Positions 20,003-30,586 of a stretch of DNA of 64,000 nucleotides are shown here, one piece after another. Position numbers and translations under genes: made by a program. The DNA comes from Rhizobiales bacterium 65-79 (GTDB lineage: Bacteria > Pseudomonadota > Alphaproteobacteria > Rhizobiales > Rhizobiaceae). The DNA lies in assembly GCA_001896885.1 (NCBI GenBank), contig MKRJ01000021.1:2210-66209 (forward strand), read 5' to 3'. The first letter of the stretch is position 1. Each line of letters opens with the position of its first letter. The notes beneath the pieces are model-generated. The model was given only the letters and a program-made list of their open reading frames with translations. It did not search any database and was not told the origin of the DNA.

Positions 20003-21196
20003 ATGAACATCCATGAATACCAGGCGAAGCAGATCCTGAAGGGCTACGGCGCGCCGGTTGCCGACGGCGTGCCGATCTTCAAGGCCGGCGAGGCCGAGGC
20101 CGCCGCGAAGAGGCTGCCCGGGCCGCTCTATGTGGTGAAGAGCCAGATCCATGCCGGCGGCCGCGGCAAGGGCAAGTTCAAGGAACTCGGCGCCGACGCC
20201 AAGGGCGGCGTCCGCCTGGCGAAGTCCGTCGAGGATGTCGTCGCCAACGCCAACGAGATGCTTGGCCACACGCTCGTGACCAAGCAGACCGGGCCGGCGG
20301 GCAAGCAGGTCAACCGCCTATATATCGAGGACGGCGCCGACATCGACCGCGAGCTCTATCTCTCGCTTCTGGTCGACCGCACGGTCGGCCGCGTCGCCTT
20401 CGTCGTCTCGACGGAAGGCGGCATGGACATCGAGACCGTCGCGCATGATACGCCTGAGAAGATCGTGACCGTCGCGATCAATCCGGAAGCGGGCGTCACC
20501 GCCGCTGACGCGAAGAAGCTGAACGGCGCGCTGAAGCTTTCGGGCGATGCGGCGAAGGACGGCGAGAAGCTCTTTCCGATTCTCTACCGCGCCTTTCTCG
20601 ACAAGGACATGAGCCTGCTCGAGATCAACCCGCTGATTGTCATGAAGGACGGGCGCCTGAGGGTGCTCGACGCCAAGGTGTCGTTCGACAACAACGCCCT
20701 CTTCCGCCATCCGGATATCGTGGAACTGCGCGATACGACAGAGGAGGATGCGAAGGAGATCGAGGCGTCGAAATACGACCTCGCCTATGTCGCGCTCGAC
20801 GGCAATATCGGCTGCATGGTCAACGGCGCCGGGCTCGCCATGGCGACGATGGACATCATCAAGCTCTATGGCGCCGAGCCGGCAAACTTCCTCGATGTCG
20901 GCGGCGGGGCGAACAAGGAGAAGGTGACGGCGGCCTTCAAGATCATCACCGCGGACCCGAACGTGAAGGGCATCCTCGTCAACATCTTCGGCGGCATCAT
21001 GCGCTGCGACGTGATCGCGGAAGGCGTGGTCGCGGCGGTCAGGGAAGTCGGCCTGAAGGTGCCGCTCGTCGTCAGGCTCGAAGGCACCAATGTCGAACTC
21101 GGCAAGAAGATCCTGCGCGAAAGCGGCCTCGATGTCGTGCCGGCGGACGATCTCGACGACGCCGCGCGCAAGATCGTCAAGGGGGTGAAGGGTTGA
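20003..21196 (+). CDS. sucC: Succinyl-CoA synthetase beta subunit
   Basis: ADP-forming subunit of succinate-CoA ligase, which conserves the thioester of succinyl-CoA as ATP. The 397-residue protein starts [19 protein letters not shown], has the ATP-grasp fold with [15 protein letters not shown], and a C-terminal CoA-ligase domain with [16 protein letters not shown]-like sequence (here [11 protein letters not shown]) and [11 protein letters not shown]. It is 49 bp after mdh and pairs with sucD, from which it is separated by about 226 bp holding a possible small gene. Confidence 0.96.
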   Translation: MNIHEYQAKQILKGYGAPVADGVPIFKAGEAEAAAKRLPGPLYVVKSQIHAGGRGKGKFKELGADAKGGVRLAKSVEDVVANANEMLGHTLVTKQTGPAGKQVNRLYIEDGADIDRELYLSLLVDRTVGRVAFVVSTEGGMDIETVAHDTPEKIVTVAINPEAGVTAADAKKLNGALKLSGDAAKDGEKLFPILYRAFLDKDMSLLEINPLIVMKDGRLRVLDAKVSFDNNALFRHPDIVELRDTTEEDAKEIEASKYDLAYVALDGNIGCMVNGAGLAMATMDIIKLYGAEPANFLDVGGGANKEKVTAAFKIITADPNVKGILVNIFGGIMRCDVIAEGVVAAVREVGLKVPLVVRLEGTNVELGKKILRESGLDVVPADDLDDAARKIVKGVKG

Positions 21197-21199
21197 GCG

Positions 21200-21364
21200 A
21201 TGGCAGGCTGCGGGAAGCAGGCGGTCGAGATTGCCCTCGATGAGCGGACGATGGAGATGCTTGAGGATTGCACCGCCTGGCGCAATGTTTCCGCTGCTGA
21301 ACTCGCCCGAGCAGCCGCGCCGGGAGACTTCCCGGAATTGGCGGGAAGAATTCCAAGGCTCTGA
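21200..21364 (+). CDS. Possible small hypothetical protein between sucC and sucD
   Basis: A 54-residue open frame starting 3 bp after the sucC stop: [16 protein letters not shown], then [20 protein letters not shown] and a short tail. It is acidic, predicted helical and lacks a membrane segment. The ribosome-binding site is weak, so translation would rely on coupling to sucC. I do not recognise a family; the pattern faintly recalls short ribbon-helix-helix proteins. It may be non-coding. Confidence 0.35.
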   Translation: MAGCGKQAVEIALDERTMEMLEDCTAWRNVSAAELARAAAPGDFPELAGRIPRL

Positions 21365-21422
21365 CCGCGTGGCGGAGCCGAGCCGACAACCAGTATTCGG
21401 GTTTCAAAGGTAACGATTTCTG

Positions 21423-22334
21423 ATGTCCATTCTCGTCGACAAGAATACGAAAGTCCTCGTCCAGGGCCTGACCGGCAAGACCGGCACGTTCCACACCGAG
21501 CAGGCGCTTGCCTATCACGGCACGAAGATGGTCGGCGGGACGCATCCGACGAAGGGCGGCCAGAAATGGCAGGGCAAGGTGAACGGCCAGACGGTGGAAC
21601 TGCCGATCTTCTCCTCGCTCGCCGAGGGCAAGGCGGAGACCGGCGCGACCGCCTCGGTCATCTACGTGCCGCCGGCAGGCGCGGCGGAGGCGATCATCGA
21701 GGCGATCGAAGCCGATATGCCGCTGATCGTCTGCATCACCGAGGGCATCCCGGTGCTCGACATGGTCCGCGTCAAGGCGAAGCTCGACAAGTCGAAGTCG
21801 CGGCTGATCGGGCCGAACTGCCCGGGCGTGCTGACGCCGGACGAATGCAAGATCGGCATCATGCCGGGCAACATCTTCAAGAAGGGTTCGGTCGGCGTTG
21901 TTTCGCGTTCCGGAACCCTTACCTATGAAGCGGTGTTCCAGACGACGAATGAAGGCCTTGGCCAGACGACGGCGGTCGGCATCGGCGGCGACCCGGTCAA
22001 GGGTACGGAGTTCATCGACGTGCTCGAGATGTTCCTTGCCGACGAAGCGACAAAATCCATCGTCATGATCGGCGAGATCGGCGGCTCGGCGGAGGAGGAC
22101 GCGGCGCAGTTCATCCGCGACGAGGCGAAGAGAGGCCGCAGGAAGCCAATGGCGGGCTTCATCGCAGGCCGCACGGCGCCGAAGGGACGCACCATGGGCC
22201 ACGCCGGCGCCGTCATCTCGGGCGGCAAGGGCGGAGCGGAAGACAAGATCGCGGCGATGGAGGCAGCGGGCATCCGCGTCTCGCCCTCCCCGGCGCGGTT
22301 GGGAAAGACGTTGGTGGAAGCGATCAAAGGGTAA
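21423..22334 (+). CDS. sucD: Succinyl-CoA synthetase alpha subunit
   Basis: The 303-residue subunit binds CoA and carries the phosphorylated histidine. Visible are the CoA-binding Rossmann part ([15 protein letters not shown]), [27 protein letters not shown], and the active-site His260 in [11 protein letters not shown]. Length and motifs are normal. It follows sucC in the mdh-suc operon and is separated from sucA by an unusual periodic inverted repeat. Confidence 0.96.
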   Translation: MSILVDKNTKVLVQGLTGKTGTFHTEQALAYHGTKMVGGTHPTKGGQKWQGKVNGQTVELPIFSSLAEGKAETGATASVIYVPPAGAAEAIIEAIEADMPLIVCITEGIPVLDMVRVKAKLDKSKSRLIGPNCPGVLTPDECKIGIMPGNIFKKGSVGVVSRSGTLTYEAVFQTTNEGLGQTTAVGIGGDPVKGTEFIDVLEMFLADEATKSIVMIGEIGGSAEEDAAQFIRDEAKRGRRKPMAGFIAGRTAPKGRTMGHAGAVISGGKGGAEDKIAAMEAAGIRVSPSPARLGKTLVEAIKG

Positions 22335-22335
22335 A

Positions 22336-22455
22336 GTGGCTAGTGGTTCGTAATTCGTCGGTTGTCGGTCGGATGCCTGGCGGTGTTTCACCGGATCGGG
22401 TTCGCCCTGTGCGACTGACGACCAAAGACTTACGACCGACCATGGACGACCTACG
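22336..22455. repeat. Inverted repeat with 7-bp periodic arms between sucD and sucA
   Basis: The right arm reads as heptads ACTGACG, ACCAAAG, ACTTACG, ACCGACC, ATGGACG, ACCTACG. The complement of the left arm reads ACCGACA, ACCGACG, AATTACG, AACCACT. The arms pair imperfectly over about 30 bp around a 40-bp centre. The heptads end in a recurring (A)CG step. The structure sits inside the TCA operon 37 bp before sucA, so it may act as an RNA hairpin in the polycistronic message. Confidence 0.6.
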
Positions 22456-22491
22456 CTAGACAGGAGACGGAGCGCGGCGCTCCGCAAGACG

Positions 22492-25476
22492 ATGCGACGA
22501 CAAGATCAGGCAAACGACCAGTTCTCCCTCACTTCCTTCCTCTATGGCGGCAATGCCTCCTACGTCGAGGAACTCCAGGCCGAGTACGAAAAGGACCCGA
22601 ATTCGGTGAACGCCGAATGGCGGTCCTTCTTCGATTCGCTGAAGGACGACGCCGGCGACGTCATCAAGAACGCCAGGGGCGCCTCCTGGAAGAAACCCGG
22701 CTGGCCGATCGTCGCCAATGGCGAATTGGTTTCCGCCCTCGACGGCGATTGGGGCCTCGTCGAAAAGCATATCGAGCGCAAGGTGAAGGAGAAGGCGGCC
22801 GAAACCGGCGCCGAACTCGGCGAGACCGAGATCCACCAGCAGACGCGCGATTCCATCCGAGCCATCATGATGATCCGCGCCTATCGCATGCGCGGCCATC
22901 TGCATGCCAATCTCGATCCGCTCGGCATCGCCAAGCCGCTCGAGGATTATAACGAGCTGTCGCCTGAGAACTACGGCTTCACCGAAGCCGATTACGACCG
23001 TCCGATCTTCCTCGACAATGTGCTGGGGCTCGAATTCGCCACCGTGCGCGAAATGCTGGATATCCTCCAGCGCACCTATTGCTCGACGCTGGGCGTCGAG
23101 TTCATGCACATCTCCAACCCCGAGGAAAAGGCCTGGATCCAGGAGCGGATCGAGGGGCCGGACAAGGGCATCGCCTTCACGCCGGAAGGCAAGAAGGCGA
23201 TCCTGCAGAAGCTGGTCGAGGCGGAAGGCTTCGAGCAGTTCCTCGATGTGAAGTACAAGGGCACCAAGCGCTTCGGCCTCGACGGCGGCGAGTCCCTCAT
23301 CCCGGCGCTGGAGCAGATCGTCAAGCGCGGCGGCGCCATGGGCATGAAGGAAATCGTGCTCGGCATGGCGCATCGCGGCCGCTTGAACGTGCTCTCCCAG
23401 GTCATGGGCAAGCCGCACCGGGCGATCTTCCACGAATTCAAGGGTGGCTCTTTCACTCCTGACGACGTCGAGGGCTCCGGCGACGTGAAGTATCATCTCG
23501 GCGCCTCGTCGGACCGCGAGTTCGACGGCAACAAGGTGCATATGTCGCTGACCGCCAACCCTTCGCACCTGGAGATTGTCAACCCGGTCGTCATGGGCAA
23601 GGCGCGCGCCAAGCAGGACATCATCTTCGGACGCAAGCGCGAGGAAATCGTGCCGCTGGAGGAGCGGGCCAAGGTGCTGCCTCTGCTCATCCATGGCGAC
23701 GCCGCCTTCGCCGGCCAGGGCGTCGTGGCCGAGGTGCTCGGCCTTTCCGGCCTGCGCGGGCACCGTGTCGCCGGCACGCTGCATGTCATCATCAACAACC
23801 AGATCGGCTTCACCACCGATCCGCGCTTCTCGCGCTCCTCTCCCTATCCTTCGGACGTCGCGAAGATGATCGAGGCGCCGATCTTCCACGTGAACGGCGA
23901 CGACCCGGAAGCGGTGGTCTATGCGGCCAAGGTTGCGACCGAATTCCGCATGATCTTCTACAAGCCGGTGGTGGTCGATATGTTCTGCTATCGCCGCTAC
24001 GGCCACAATGAGGGCGACGAGCCCTCCTTCACGCAGCCCTTGATGTACCGGGAGATCCGGACGCACAAGACCACGCTGCAGCTTTACGGCGAAAAGCTGA
24101 TCGGCGAAGGACTGATCACCCAGGAAGAGTTCGAGCGCATGAAAGCCGACTGGCGCAACCGCCTGGAGGCCGAGTGGGAGACCGGCCAGGCATACAAGCC
24201 CAACAAGGCCGACTGGCTCGACGGCGCCTGGACGGGCCTCAGGAAGGCCGACAACGAGGACGAGCAGCGGCGCGGCAAGACGGCCGTTCCGGCCAAGGTG
24301 CTGAAGGAGATCGGCCGCAAGCTGACAGAGGTCCCGAAGGATTTCGAAGCGCACCGGACCATCGCCCGCTTCCTCGACAACCGGGCGAAGATGATCGAGA
24401 CGGGCGAGGGCATCGACTGGTCGACTGCGGAGGCGCTGGCCTTCGGCTCGATCCTGATGGACGGAAACCCGATCCGCCTTTCCGGCCAGGATTCGGAGCG
24501 TGGGACCTTCTCGCAGCGCCATTCGGTGCTCTATGACCAAAAGGACGAGACCCGCTACATCCCGCTCAACAATCTCGGTCCCCAGCAGGCCAACTACGAA
24601 GTCGTCAACTCGATGCTCTCGGAAGAGGCGGTTCTCGGCTTTGAATACGGCTATTCGCTCGCCGAGCCGCGCGCGCTGGTCCTCTGGGAAGCGCAGTTCG
24701 GCGACTTCGCCAACGGCGCCCAGGTCGTCTTCGACCAGTTCATCTCGTCGGGCGAGCGCAAGTGGCTCCGCATGTCGGGCCTCGTCTGCCTCCTGCCGCA
24801 CGGCTTCGAGGGACAGGGGCCGGAACACTCGTCCGCCCGGCTGGAGCGCTATCTGCAGCTCTGCGCCGAGGACAACATGCAGGTCGCCAACTGCACGACG
24901 CCGGCGAACTATTTCCATATCCTGCGCCGGCAATTGAAGCGCGACTTCCGCAAGCCGCTCATCCTGATGACGCCGAAGTCGCTTCTGCGACACAAGCGGG
25001 CGGTGTCGACGATGGCCGAACTGTCCGGCGAAAGCTCCTTCCACCGGCTTTTGTGGGACGACGCCCAATATCTCGGCAACGAGCCGATCAAGCTCGTCAA
25101 GGATTCCAAGATAAGGCGCGTCGTGCTGTGCTCGGGCAAGGTCTATTTCGACCTCTACGAGGAGCGCGAGAAGCGCGGCATCGACGACATTTATCTCCTG
25201 CGCGTCGAGCAGCTCTACCCGTTCCCGGCGAAGGCGCTCATCAACGAGTTGTCGCGCTTCCGCAACGCGGAGATGGCCTGGTGCCAGGAAGAGCCGAAGA
25301 ATATGGGCGCCTGGTCCTTCATCGATCCCTATCTCGAGTGGGTGCTGGCGCATATCGACGCCAGGCACCAGCGGGTGCGCTATACTGGCCGTCCGGCAGC
25401 CGCCTCGCCGGCGACGGGGCTGATGTCCAAGCACCTCGCGCAGCTTGGCGCTCTTCTCGAAGACGCCCTCGGATAA
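22492..25476 (+). CDS. sucA: 2-Oxoglutarate dehydrogenase E1 component
   Basis: Thiamine-diphosphate-dependent E1 of the 2-oxoglutarate dehydrogenase complex. The 994-residue protein starts with the E2-binding N-terminal segment ([18 protein letters not shown]). It then has the [20 protein letters not shown] region, the ThDP motif beginning [10 protein letters not shown] near residue 402 and running to INNQIGFTT, and the transketolase-like C-terminal half with [18 protein letters not shown]. The length is typical for rhizobia. The ATG at 22492 is preceded by the periodic inverted repeat. It is followed by sucB after 29 bp. Confidence 0.96.
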   Translation: MRRQDQANDQFSLTSFLYGGNASYVEELQAEYEKDPNSVNAEWRSFFDSLKDDAGDVIKNARGASWKKPGWPIVANGELVSALDGDWGLVEKHIERKVKEKAAETGAELGETEIHQQTRDSIRAIMMIRAYRMRGHLHANLDPLGIAKPLEDYNELSPENYGFTEADYDRPIFLDNVLGLEFATVREMLDILQRTYCSTLGVEFMHISNPEEKAWIQERIEGPDKGIAFTPEGKKAILQKLVEAEGFEQFLDVKYKGTKRFGLDGGESLIPALEQIVKRGGAMGMKEIVLGMAHRGRLNVLSQVMGKPHRAIFHEFKGGSFTPDDVEGSGDVKYHLGASSDREFDGNKVHMSLTANPSHLEIVNPVVMGKARAKQDIIFGRKREEIVPLEERAKVLPLLIHGDAAFAGQGVVAEVLGLSGLRGHRVAGTLHVIINNQIGFTTDPRFSRSSPYPSDVAKMIEAPIFHVNGDDPEAVVYAAKVATEFRMIFYKPVVVDMFCYRRYGHNEGDEPSFTQPLMYREIRTHKTTLQLYGEKLIGEGLITQEEFERMKADWRNRLEAEWETGQAYKPNKADWLDGAWTGLRKADNEDEQRRGKTAVPAKVLKEIGRKLTEVPKDFEAHRTIARFLDNRAKMIETGEGIDWSTAEALAFGSILMDGNPIRLSGQDSERGTFSQRHSVLYDQKDETRYIPLNNLGPQQANYEVVNSMLSEEAVLGFEYGYSLAEPRALVLWEAQFGDFANGAQVVFDQFISSGERKWLRMSGLVCLLPHGFEGQGPEHSSARLERYLQLCAEDNMQVANCTTPANYFHILRRQLKRDFRKPLILMTPKSLLRHKRAVSTMAELSGESSFHRLLWDDAQYLGNEPIKLVKDSKIRRVVLCSGKVYFDLYEEREKRGIDDIYLLRVEQLYPFPAKALINELSRFRNAEMAWCQEEPKNMGAWSFIDPYLEWVLAHIDARHQRVRYTGRPAAASPATGLMSKHLAQLGALLEDALG

Positions 25477-25505
25477 CGCTCAACCCAAGGCAACGGATAA
25501 GCTCA

Positions 25506-26810
25506 ATGGCCACCGAAATCCGCGTTCCGACTCTCGGCGAGTCCGTTACAGAAGCGACCATCGGCAAATGGTTCAAGGCGGCGGGCGATCCGATCGCGAT
25601 GGACGAGCCGCTCGTGGAACTCGAAACCGACAAGGTGACGATCGAAGTGCCTGCGCCGTCCGCCGGGACGCTCGCCGAGATCGCCGCCAAGGAAGGCGAC
25701 ACCGTCGAGGTAGGCGCCCTGCTCGGCTCCATTTCGGAGGGGGCCTCCAAGACGGCGCCTGCCAGGAAGGCCGAGCCCGCAAAGCCCGCAGACAAAAAGC
25801 CCGCCGAGGACAAGCCCCAGGCCGTCTCGCAGGCGGCCGGTGCCTCGGCCGCACGCTCGACGGGCGAAGCCGCCGCCAAGACGGCCAGGCTTGCCGGCGA
25901 AGGGGAGATCGAGGAGCGGTCGATGCCGCCCGCCCCTTCCGCCGCGAAGCTGATGGCCGAGAAAAACCTTTCCGCCGGAGACGTCGAGGGAACCGGCAAG
26001 CGCGGCCAGATCCTGAAGGCGGACGTGCTGGAAGCCCTGTCGAAAGGCGCCGCCTCGCAGCCCGCGGAAGCGCCGCGCGAGGCGCGGGCGCCCTCCTCCG
26101 GCGACGATCAGGCGCGTGAAGAACGCGTGCGCATGACGAAGCTCCGCCAGACCATTGCGCGGCGGCTGAAGGATGCGCAAAGCGTCGCCGCCATGCTGAC
26201 GACCTTCAACGAGGTCGACATGAGCGCCGTGATGGCGCTGCGCTCGAAATACAAGGACGTCTTCGAGAAGAAGCACGGCGTGAAGCTCGGCTTCATGGGC
26301 TTCTTCACCAAGGCGGTCACCCACGCGCTGAAGGAAATTCCCAACGTCAACGCCGAGATCGACGGCACCGACATCATCTACAAGAACTACTGCCACATCG
26401 GGGTTGCGGTCGGCACGGATCGCGGGCTGGTCGTGCCGGTGGTGCGCGACGCGGATTCCATGACCATCGCGGAGATCGAAAAGGAGATCGCCCGGCTGGG
26501 CGCGGCGGCACGCGACGGCAAGCTGTCGGTCGCCGACATGCAGGGCGGCACCTTCACCATCTCGAACGGCGGCGTCTATGGCTCGCTGATGTCGACGCCG
26601 ATCCTAAACGCGCCGCAGTCGGGCATCCTCGGCATGCACAAGATCCAGGAACGACCGGTGGCGATCGGCGGGCAGGTCGTGATCCGCCCGATGATGTATC
26701 TGGCGCTCTCCTACGACCACCGCATCGTCGACGGCAAGGAAGCCGTGACGTTCCTGGTGCGCGTCAAGGAAAGCCTGGAGGACCCCGAGCGGCTAGTGCT
26801 CGATCTCTGA
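25506..26810 (+). CDS. sucB: Dihydrolipoyllysine succinyltransferase (2-oxoglutarate dehydrogenase E2)
   Basis: Core E2 of the 2-oxoglutarate dehydrogenase complex. The single N-terminal lipoyl domain carries the lipoylated Lys43 in ETDKVTIEV. An Ala/Pro/Lys-rich linker follows, then the E3/E1-binding domain ([20 protein letters not shown], about residues 143-162). The catalytic domain (from about 200) has the active-site His405 in SYDHRIVDG. The protein is 434 residues. An SDR gene follows after 10 bp; the E3 gene lpd, which often comes next in rhizobia, is not in the window. Confidence 0.96.
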   Translation: MATEIRVPTLGESVTEATIGKWFKAAGDPIAMDEPLVELETDKVTIEVPAPSAGTLAEIAAKEGDTVEVGALLGSISEGASKTAPARKAEPAKPADKKPAEDKPQAVSQAAGASAARSTGEAAAKTARLAGEGEIEERSMPPAPSAAKLMAEKNLSAGDVEGTGKRGQILKADVLEALSKGAASQPAEAPREARAPSSGDDQAREERVRMTKLRQTIARRLKDAQSVAAMLTTFNEVDMSAVMALRSKYKDVFEKKHGVKLGFMGFFTKAVTHALKEIPNVNAEIDGTDIIYKNYCHIGVAVGTDRGLVVPVVRDADSMTIAEIEKEIARLGAAARDGKLSVADMQGGTFTISNGGVYGSLMSTPILNAPQSGILGMHKIQERPVAIGGQVVIRPMMYLALSYDHRIVDGKEAVTFLVRVKESLEDPERLVLDL

Positions 26811-26820
26811 GCCTCCTCCG

Positions 26821-27576
26821 ATGCCGAAGGCAGCCAAATCGCTCCTGGTTACGGGCGGCTCGCGCGGGATCGGCGCGGCGGTGTGCCGGCAGGCCGCCGC
26901 GGCCGGTTACCGGGTCGCCGTCAACTTCGCGTCCAACGAAGATGCCGCCCTAAAGGTGGTTTCGGAGATCGAGGCGGATGGCGGCGAAGCCTTCGCCATA
27001 AAGGGCGATGTCGGAACCGAAGCCGACGTGATGGCGATGTTCGAAGCCGTGGACAAGCGCTTCGGCAAGCTCGACGCTCTCGTCAACAATGCCGGCGTCG
27101 TCGATGTCGTGGCGCGCGTCGACGAGATGAGCGCGGCGCGGATCGAGCGCCTCCTGCGCATCAACGTGCTCGGCTCGTTCCTGTGCGCGCGCGAGGCCAT
27201 CAAGCTCATGTCGACGCGCCACGGCGGCAAGGGCGGCGCCATCGTCAACATCTCCTCCGCGGCGGCGCGGCTCGGCGGCGTCGGCCTCTATGTGGACTAT
27301 GCCGCCTCGAAGGGAGCGATCGATACGATGACGTTCGGGCTCGCGCGCGAGGTGGCGCGCGAAGGAATAAGGGTCAACGCCATCCGGCCGGGCATGATCG
27401 AGACCGAAATCCACGCCGACAGCGGCGATCCCGACCGCGCCTGGAAGGTCGCCGACACCATACCCGCGGGGCGCCCCGGCACCGCGGAGGAAATTGCCAA
27501 TGCGGTCGTCTGGCTGCTCTCCGACCAGGCATCCTATGTCGAGGGAGCCATACTCGACGTGAGCGGCGGCCGCTGA
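26821..27576 (+). CDS. Short-chain dehydrogenase/reductase (SDR)
   Basis: A 251-residue classical SDR: cofactor loop TGGSRGIG (residues 12-19), NNAGVV, catalytic Ser in VNISSAAARLG, and the YAASK Tyr/Lys pair. The C-terminus (VEGAILDVSGG) is complete. The substrate is unknown; glucose/3-ketoacyl-type reductases are the nearest look. It is tightly linked to sucB (10 bp), and such an SDR is often seen between sucB and lpd in rhizobial genomes, so it is probably cotranscribed with the TCA operon. Confidence 0.9.
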   Translation: MPKAAKSLLVTGGSRGIGAAVCRQAAAAGYRVAVNFASNEDAALKVVSEIEADGGEAFAIKGDVGTEADVMAMFEAVDKRFGKLDALVNNAGVVDVVARVDEMSAARIERLLRINVLGSFLCAREAIKLMSTRHGGKGGAIVNISSAAARLGGVGLYVDYAASKGAIDTMTFGLAREVAREGIRVNAIRPGMIETEIHADSGDPDRAWKVADTIPAGRPGTAEEIANAVVWLLSDQASYVEGAILDVSGGR

Positions 27577-27634
27577 TACCGGCCCGCTGCCGCGTTCCTC
27601 CGGAAAACGTTCCCGCCCGCTGTACGGATGGTCG

Positions 27635-29164
27635 CTACTTCGCCGACGCGGTCTTCCTTGAATCCGTTTCGTTGCGCATGAAATCGTCCAATCGCGCGGC
27701 CTCGTCGCGCGAAAGTTTCAGGCCCCGTTTCGTGCGCCGCCACAGCACGTCCTCCGCCGTGAGGGCCCATTCTTCCCGAACGAGATAGCGGATTTCGGCC
27801 TCATAGAGATCGGCGCCGAAGCAGTGCCCTAGATCCGTCTCCGACCGTGCGGAACCCAGGATATTGCGGGACCGTGTGCCGTAGAGCCGGAACAGGCGTC
27901 GCGCGTGCCCCGTCTCCAGGAACGGATAATCCCTCCTCAGCTTCGACACTTCTTCATCGAACGCCGACGTCGCAAAATCGCCGCCGGGTAGCGGCGCCTC
28001 CGCGGTCCACGGCTTGCCGCGCTTGCCGAGATGGTCCTCGATTTTTTCCAGCACGGATTCGGACAGCCGGCGGAAGGTCGTGATCTTGCCGCCGAAGCTG
28101 TTGATGAGCGGCGCTTCGCCCGTCGGCGCATCCGCCTTGATGACGTAGTCGCGTGTGGCTTCCTGCGCCTTCGACGCGCCGTCGTCGAACAGCGGACGGA
28201 CGCCGGAATAGGTCCACACGATGTCGCCCCGTTCGACCGGTTCGGCGAAATATTCGCTGGCCGCGGCGCAGAGATAGTCGATTTCGGCGTCGCTGATCTT
28301 CGCTTTGTGCGGATCGCCCTCATAGTCGCGGTCGGTGGTGCCGACCAGGGTGAAATCCTCCTCGTAGGGGATGGCGAAGACGATGCGGCCGTCCTTGTTC
28401 TGGAAGATGTAGGCGCGCGGATCCTCGAATTTACGGCGGATGACGATGTGGCTGCCCTGGACGAGCCGGACATTGTGGGCGTTGTTCCGCCCGAGCGTCT
28501 CCTGAAGCACGGTGTCGACCCAGGGACCGGCGGCGTTGACCAGGAGACGGGCCCGTTCGGTGGTCGTCTCCCCGGTGCGCGTATCGACGACGGTGATATG
28601 CCAGAGCCTGTCCCGCCGGCGCGCCTCCGCGACCCTGGTGCGCGTATGGACGAGGGCGCCGCGATCGGCCGCATCCCGGGCGACGAGCGCAACCATGCGG
28701 GCGTCGTTCACCCAGCAATCCGAATACTCGAATCCCTTGGAGAAAAGCCGCTTCAACGGCCGGCCGGCAGCATCCCGCCGCATGTCGATCGTCCTGGTCG
28801 GCGGCAAGAGCTTGCGGCCGCCGATGTGATCGTAGAGGAAAAGGCCGAGCCGCAGCATCCACGCCGGTCGCAGCCCTTTCTGATAGGGCAGGACGAAACG
28901 CAGCGGCCAGATGATATGCGGCGCGTTCCGCCACAGCACCTCGCGCTCCATCAGCGCTTCCCTGACCAGGCGGAACTCATAGAATTCGAGATAGCGCAGA
29001 CCGCCATGGATGAGCTTGGTCGAGGCAGAGGACGTGCCGCTCGCCAGGTCGTTCATCTCTGCCAGGAAGACCGAGTAGCCGCGTCCCGCCGCGTCGCGCG
29101 CGATCCCGCAGCCATTGATGCCGCCGCCGATGACGAAGATGTCGTGGATTCGGGGCGCGTCCAC
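27635..29164 (-). CDS. glpD: Glycerol-3-phosphate dehydrogenase (aerobic)
   Basis: FAD-dependent membrane-associated enzyme that oxidises sn-glycerol 3-phosphate to dihydroxyacetone phosphate and feeds electrons to quinone. The product is about 509 residues. The N-terminal FAD loop is FVIGGGINGCGIARDAAG, followed by ASGTSSASTKLIHGGLRYL, and the C-terminal GlpD domain is present. The GTG at 29164 is chosen because it has a well-placed AGGAGAA ribosome-binding site and sits directly before the FAD domain; the upstream extension is not conserved. It is convergent with the SDR gene, with no glp regulator or transporter beside it. Confidence 0.93.
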   Translation of the reverse strand: MDAPRIHDIFVIGGGINGCGIARDAAGRGYSVFLAEMNDLASGTSSASTKLIHGGLRYLEFYEFRLVREALMEREVLWRNAPHIIWPLRFVLPYQKGLRPAWMLRLGLFLYDHIGGRKLLPPTRTIDMRRDAAGRPLKRLFSKGFEYSDCWVNDARMVALVARDAADRGALVHTRTRVAEARRRDRLWHITVVDTRTGETTTERARLLVNAAGPWVDTVLQETLGRNNAHNVRLVQGSHIVIRRKFEDPRAYIFQNKDGRIVFAIPYEEDFTLVGTTDRDYEGDPHKAKISDAEIDYLCAAASEYFAEPVERGDIVWTYSGVRPLFDDGASKAQEATRDYVIKADAPTGEAPLINSFGGKITTFRRLSESVLEKIEDHLGKRGKPWTAEAPLPGGDFATSAFDEEVSKLRRDYPFLETGHARRLFRLYGTRSRNILGSARSETDLGHCFGADLYEAEIRYLVREEWALTAEDVLWRRTKRGLKLSRDEAARLDDFMRNETDSRKTASAK

Positions 29165-29347
29165 TCGAATTCTCCTGCGCGTTTTCGCAATGCAGCGTAT
29201 CGTGCATCTTGAAATCCTATCCGCATTTATTTCGAACGCATAACGAATGTCCAACGAAATTAGCGACCCTGTCGAACCGCGCTGTCATTCCCGTTGCTCC
29301 GTGATAGATGAGGATCGTCGAGGCCAGGCCATGGGAGCCGGACAGGG

Positions 29348-29785
29348 ATGACGAACAGGGACGAGCCGCTCCTCAGAGCCATTGCCGCGAACCAGCCGCC
29401 CTTCGCCAATCTGATCGGACTGCGCGTCACGGCGGCGGCGCCGGACCGCGTCGAAGCGGAGCTCGACGTGACGGAAAGCCTCGGCAACCGGGCCGGCGTC
29501 ATGCATGGCGGCGCCATCATGGCGATGGCGGACAATATCGGCGGGCTGGCGACCACCCTCAACCTGACCCGGGACTTCACGACAACGACCCTGGAAAGCA
29601 AAACCAACTTCCTCCGGCCGGTACCGGCGGGCGAAAAGGCATGCGCGGTCTGCGTGCCGCTGCATCGCGGCCGCACCACAATGGTCTGGCAGACGACGGT
29701 CACGCGCGCCGACGGCAAGGTGGCTGCCATCGTGACTCAGACCCAGATGGTGCTGCCGAGGCGCACGCCCGAAACCGGAACCTGA
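29348..29785 (+). CDS. PaaI-type hotdog thioesterase
   Basis: A 145-residue single-hotdog acyl-CoA thioesterase. The motif AGVMHGGAIMAMADNIGG carries the catalytic-site HGG and the Asp on the hot-dog helix; later strands include TTLESKTNFLRPVPAG. Proteins of this group hydrolyse aromatic or short-chain acyl-CoAs. It stands 91 bp upstream of a fumarylpyruvate-hydrolase-like gene on the same strand, which hints at a role in aromatic acid degradation, though the link is only positional. Confidence 0.85.
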   Translation: MTNRDEPLLRAIAANQPPFANLIGLRVTAAAPDRVEAELDVTESLGNRAGVMHGGAIMAMADNIGGLATTLNLTRDFTTTTLESKTNFLRPVPAGEKACAVCVPLHRGRTTMVWQTTVTRADGKVAAIVTQTQMVLPRRTPETGT

Positions 29786-29876
29786 AAACCCGTATTCGGG
29801 GCGGTGCGGGTCTCGATTGACGCCGGCCCCGCGGCCTGTGAAAAGAACGCCGGACCGAAATCGCCGAGGCCTTTCC

Positions 29877-30578
29877 ATGACCAGCGAATACCTGTTCTCC
29901 CCGTCGCCGCAGGCCGCGCTCGCCATTGTCGGAGGGCAAACGCTTTTTCCCGTCGCGCGCATCTTCTGCGTCGGCCGGAACTACGTCGAGCACGCAAAGG
30001 AGATGGGCAACGAAGTCGACCGCGAGGCTCCGTTCTATTTCCTGAAGCCGACCATCGGCATGGCGCGGAGCGGCGATACCGTGCCTTATGCTCCCGGCAC
30101 GAAGGATCTGCATCATGAGATGGAACTTGTGCTTGCGATCGGGTCGCGGGCCTTCCGCATAAGCGCCGACAAGGCATCGTCCGTCATCTATGGCTACGCC
30201 TGCGGGCTCGACATGACGCGCCGCGACCTGCAGCAGGAAGGCAAGGACAAGCGCCGGCCCTGGGATTTCGGCAAGGCCTTCGAGAACGGCGCCGTCGTCG
30301 GGCCGATCACGCCCGCGTCTTCCGTTCCGACCCTGGAGGGAAGGCGGATCATGCTCAAGGTGAACGGCGAAATCCGGCAGGATGCCCGTCTCGACGGTCT
30401 CGTCTGGAAAGTGGACGAGCTGATTTCGCATCTATCGCGCTACTATCACCTGATGCCCGGCGACCTGATCTTCACGGGCACGCCGGCGGGCGTCGGGCCG
30501 GTTGTTGCCGGTGACGTGCTGGAAGGCTCGATCGACGGGCTGGAGCCGGTGAGACTGACGATCGGGCCGGCCGAGTAG
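29877..30578 (+). CDS. Fumarylacetoacetate hydrolase family protein (probable fumarylpyruvate hydrolase)
   Basis: A 233-residue short FAH-fold hydrolase: entry motif IFCVGRNYVEHAKEMG, metal-binding acidic residues in HHEMELVLAIG and YGYACGLDMTRRDLQ, and the C-terminal GDLIFTGTPAGVGPV. Short FAH proteins act on fumarylpyruvate, acylpyruvates or oxaloacetate. The adjacent zeta-class isomerase, 8 bp downstream, points to fumarylpyruvate in the gentisate (or 3-hydroxybenzoate) pathway. The ATG at 29877 is taken as the family start. Confidence 0.87.
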   Translation: MTSEYLFSPSPQAALAIVGGQTLFPVARIFCVGRNYVEHAKEMGNEVDREAPFYFLKPTIGMARSGDTVPYAPGTKDLHHEMELVLAIGSRAFRISADKASSVIYGYACGLDMTRRDLQQEGKDKRRPWDFGKAFENGAVVGPITPASSVPTLEGRRIMLKVNGEIRQDARLDGLVWKVDELISHLSRYYHLMPGDLIFTGTPAGVGPVVAGDVLEGSIDGLEPVRLTIGPAE

Positions 30579-30586
30579 GAGGCGAA

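Noticed and set aside
22456-25434. 992-codon open frame on the strand opposite sucA
   Set aside because: A high-GC shadow: sucA is certain by homology over its whole length, and the antisense product has repetitive His/Arg/Asp/Val composition with no family match. Antisense frames open in this way are common with this codon bias.
26883-27788. 301-codon open frame overlapping the SDR gene
   Set aside because: Out-of-frame translation of a clear SDR; composition dominated by Arg.
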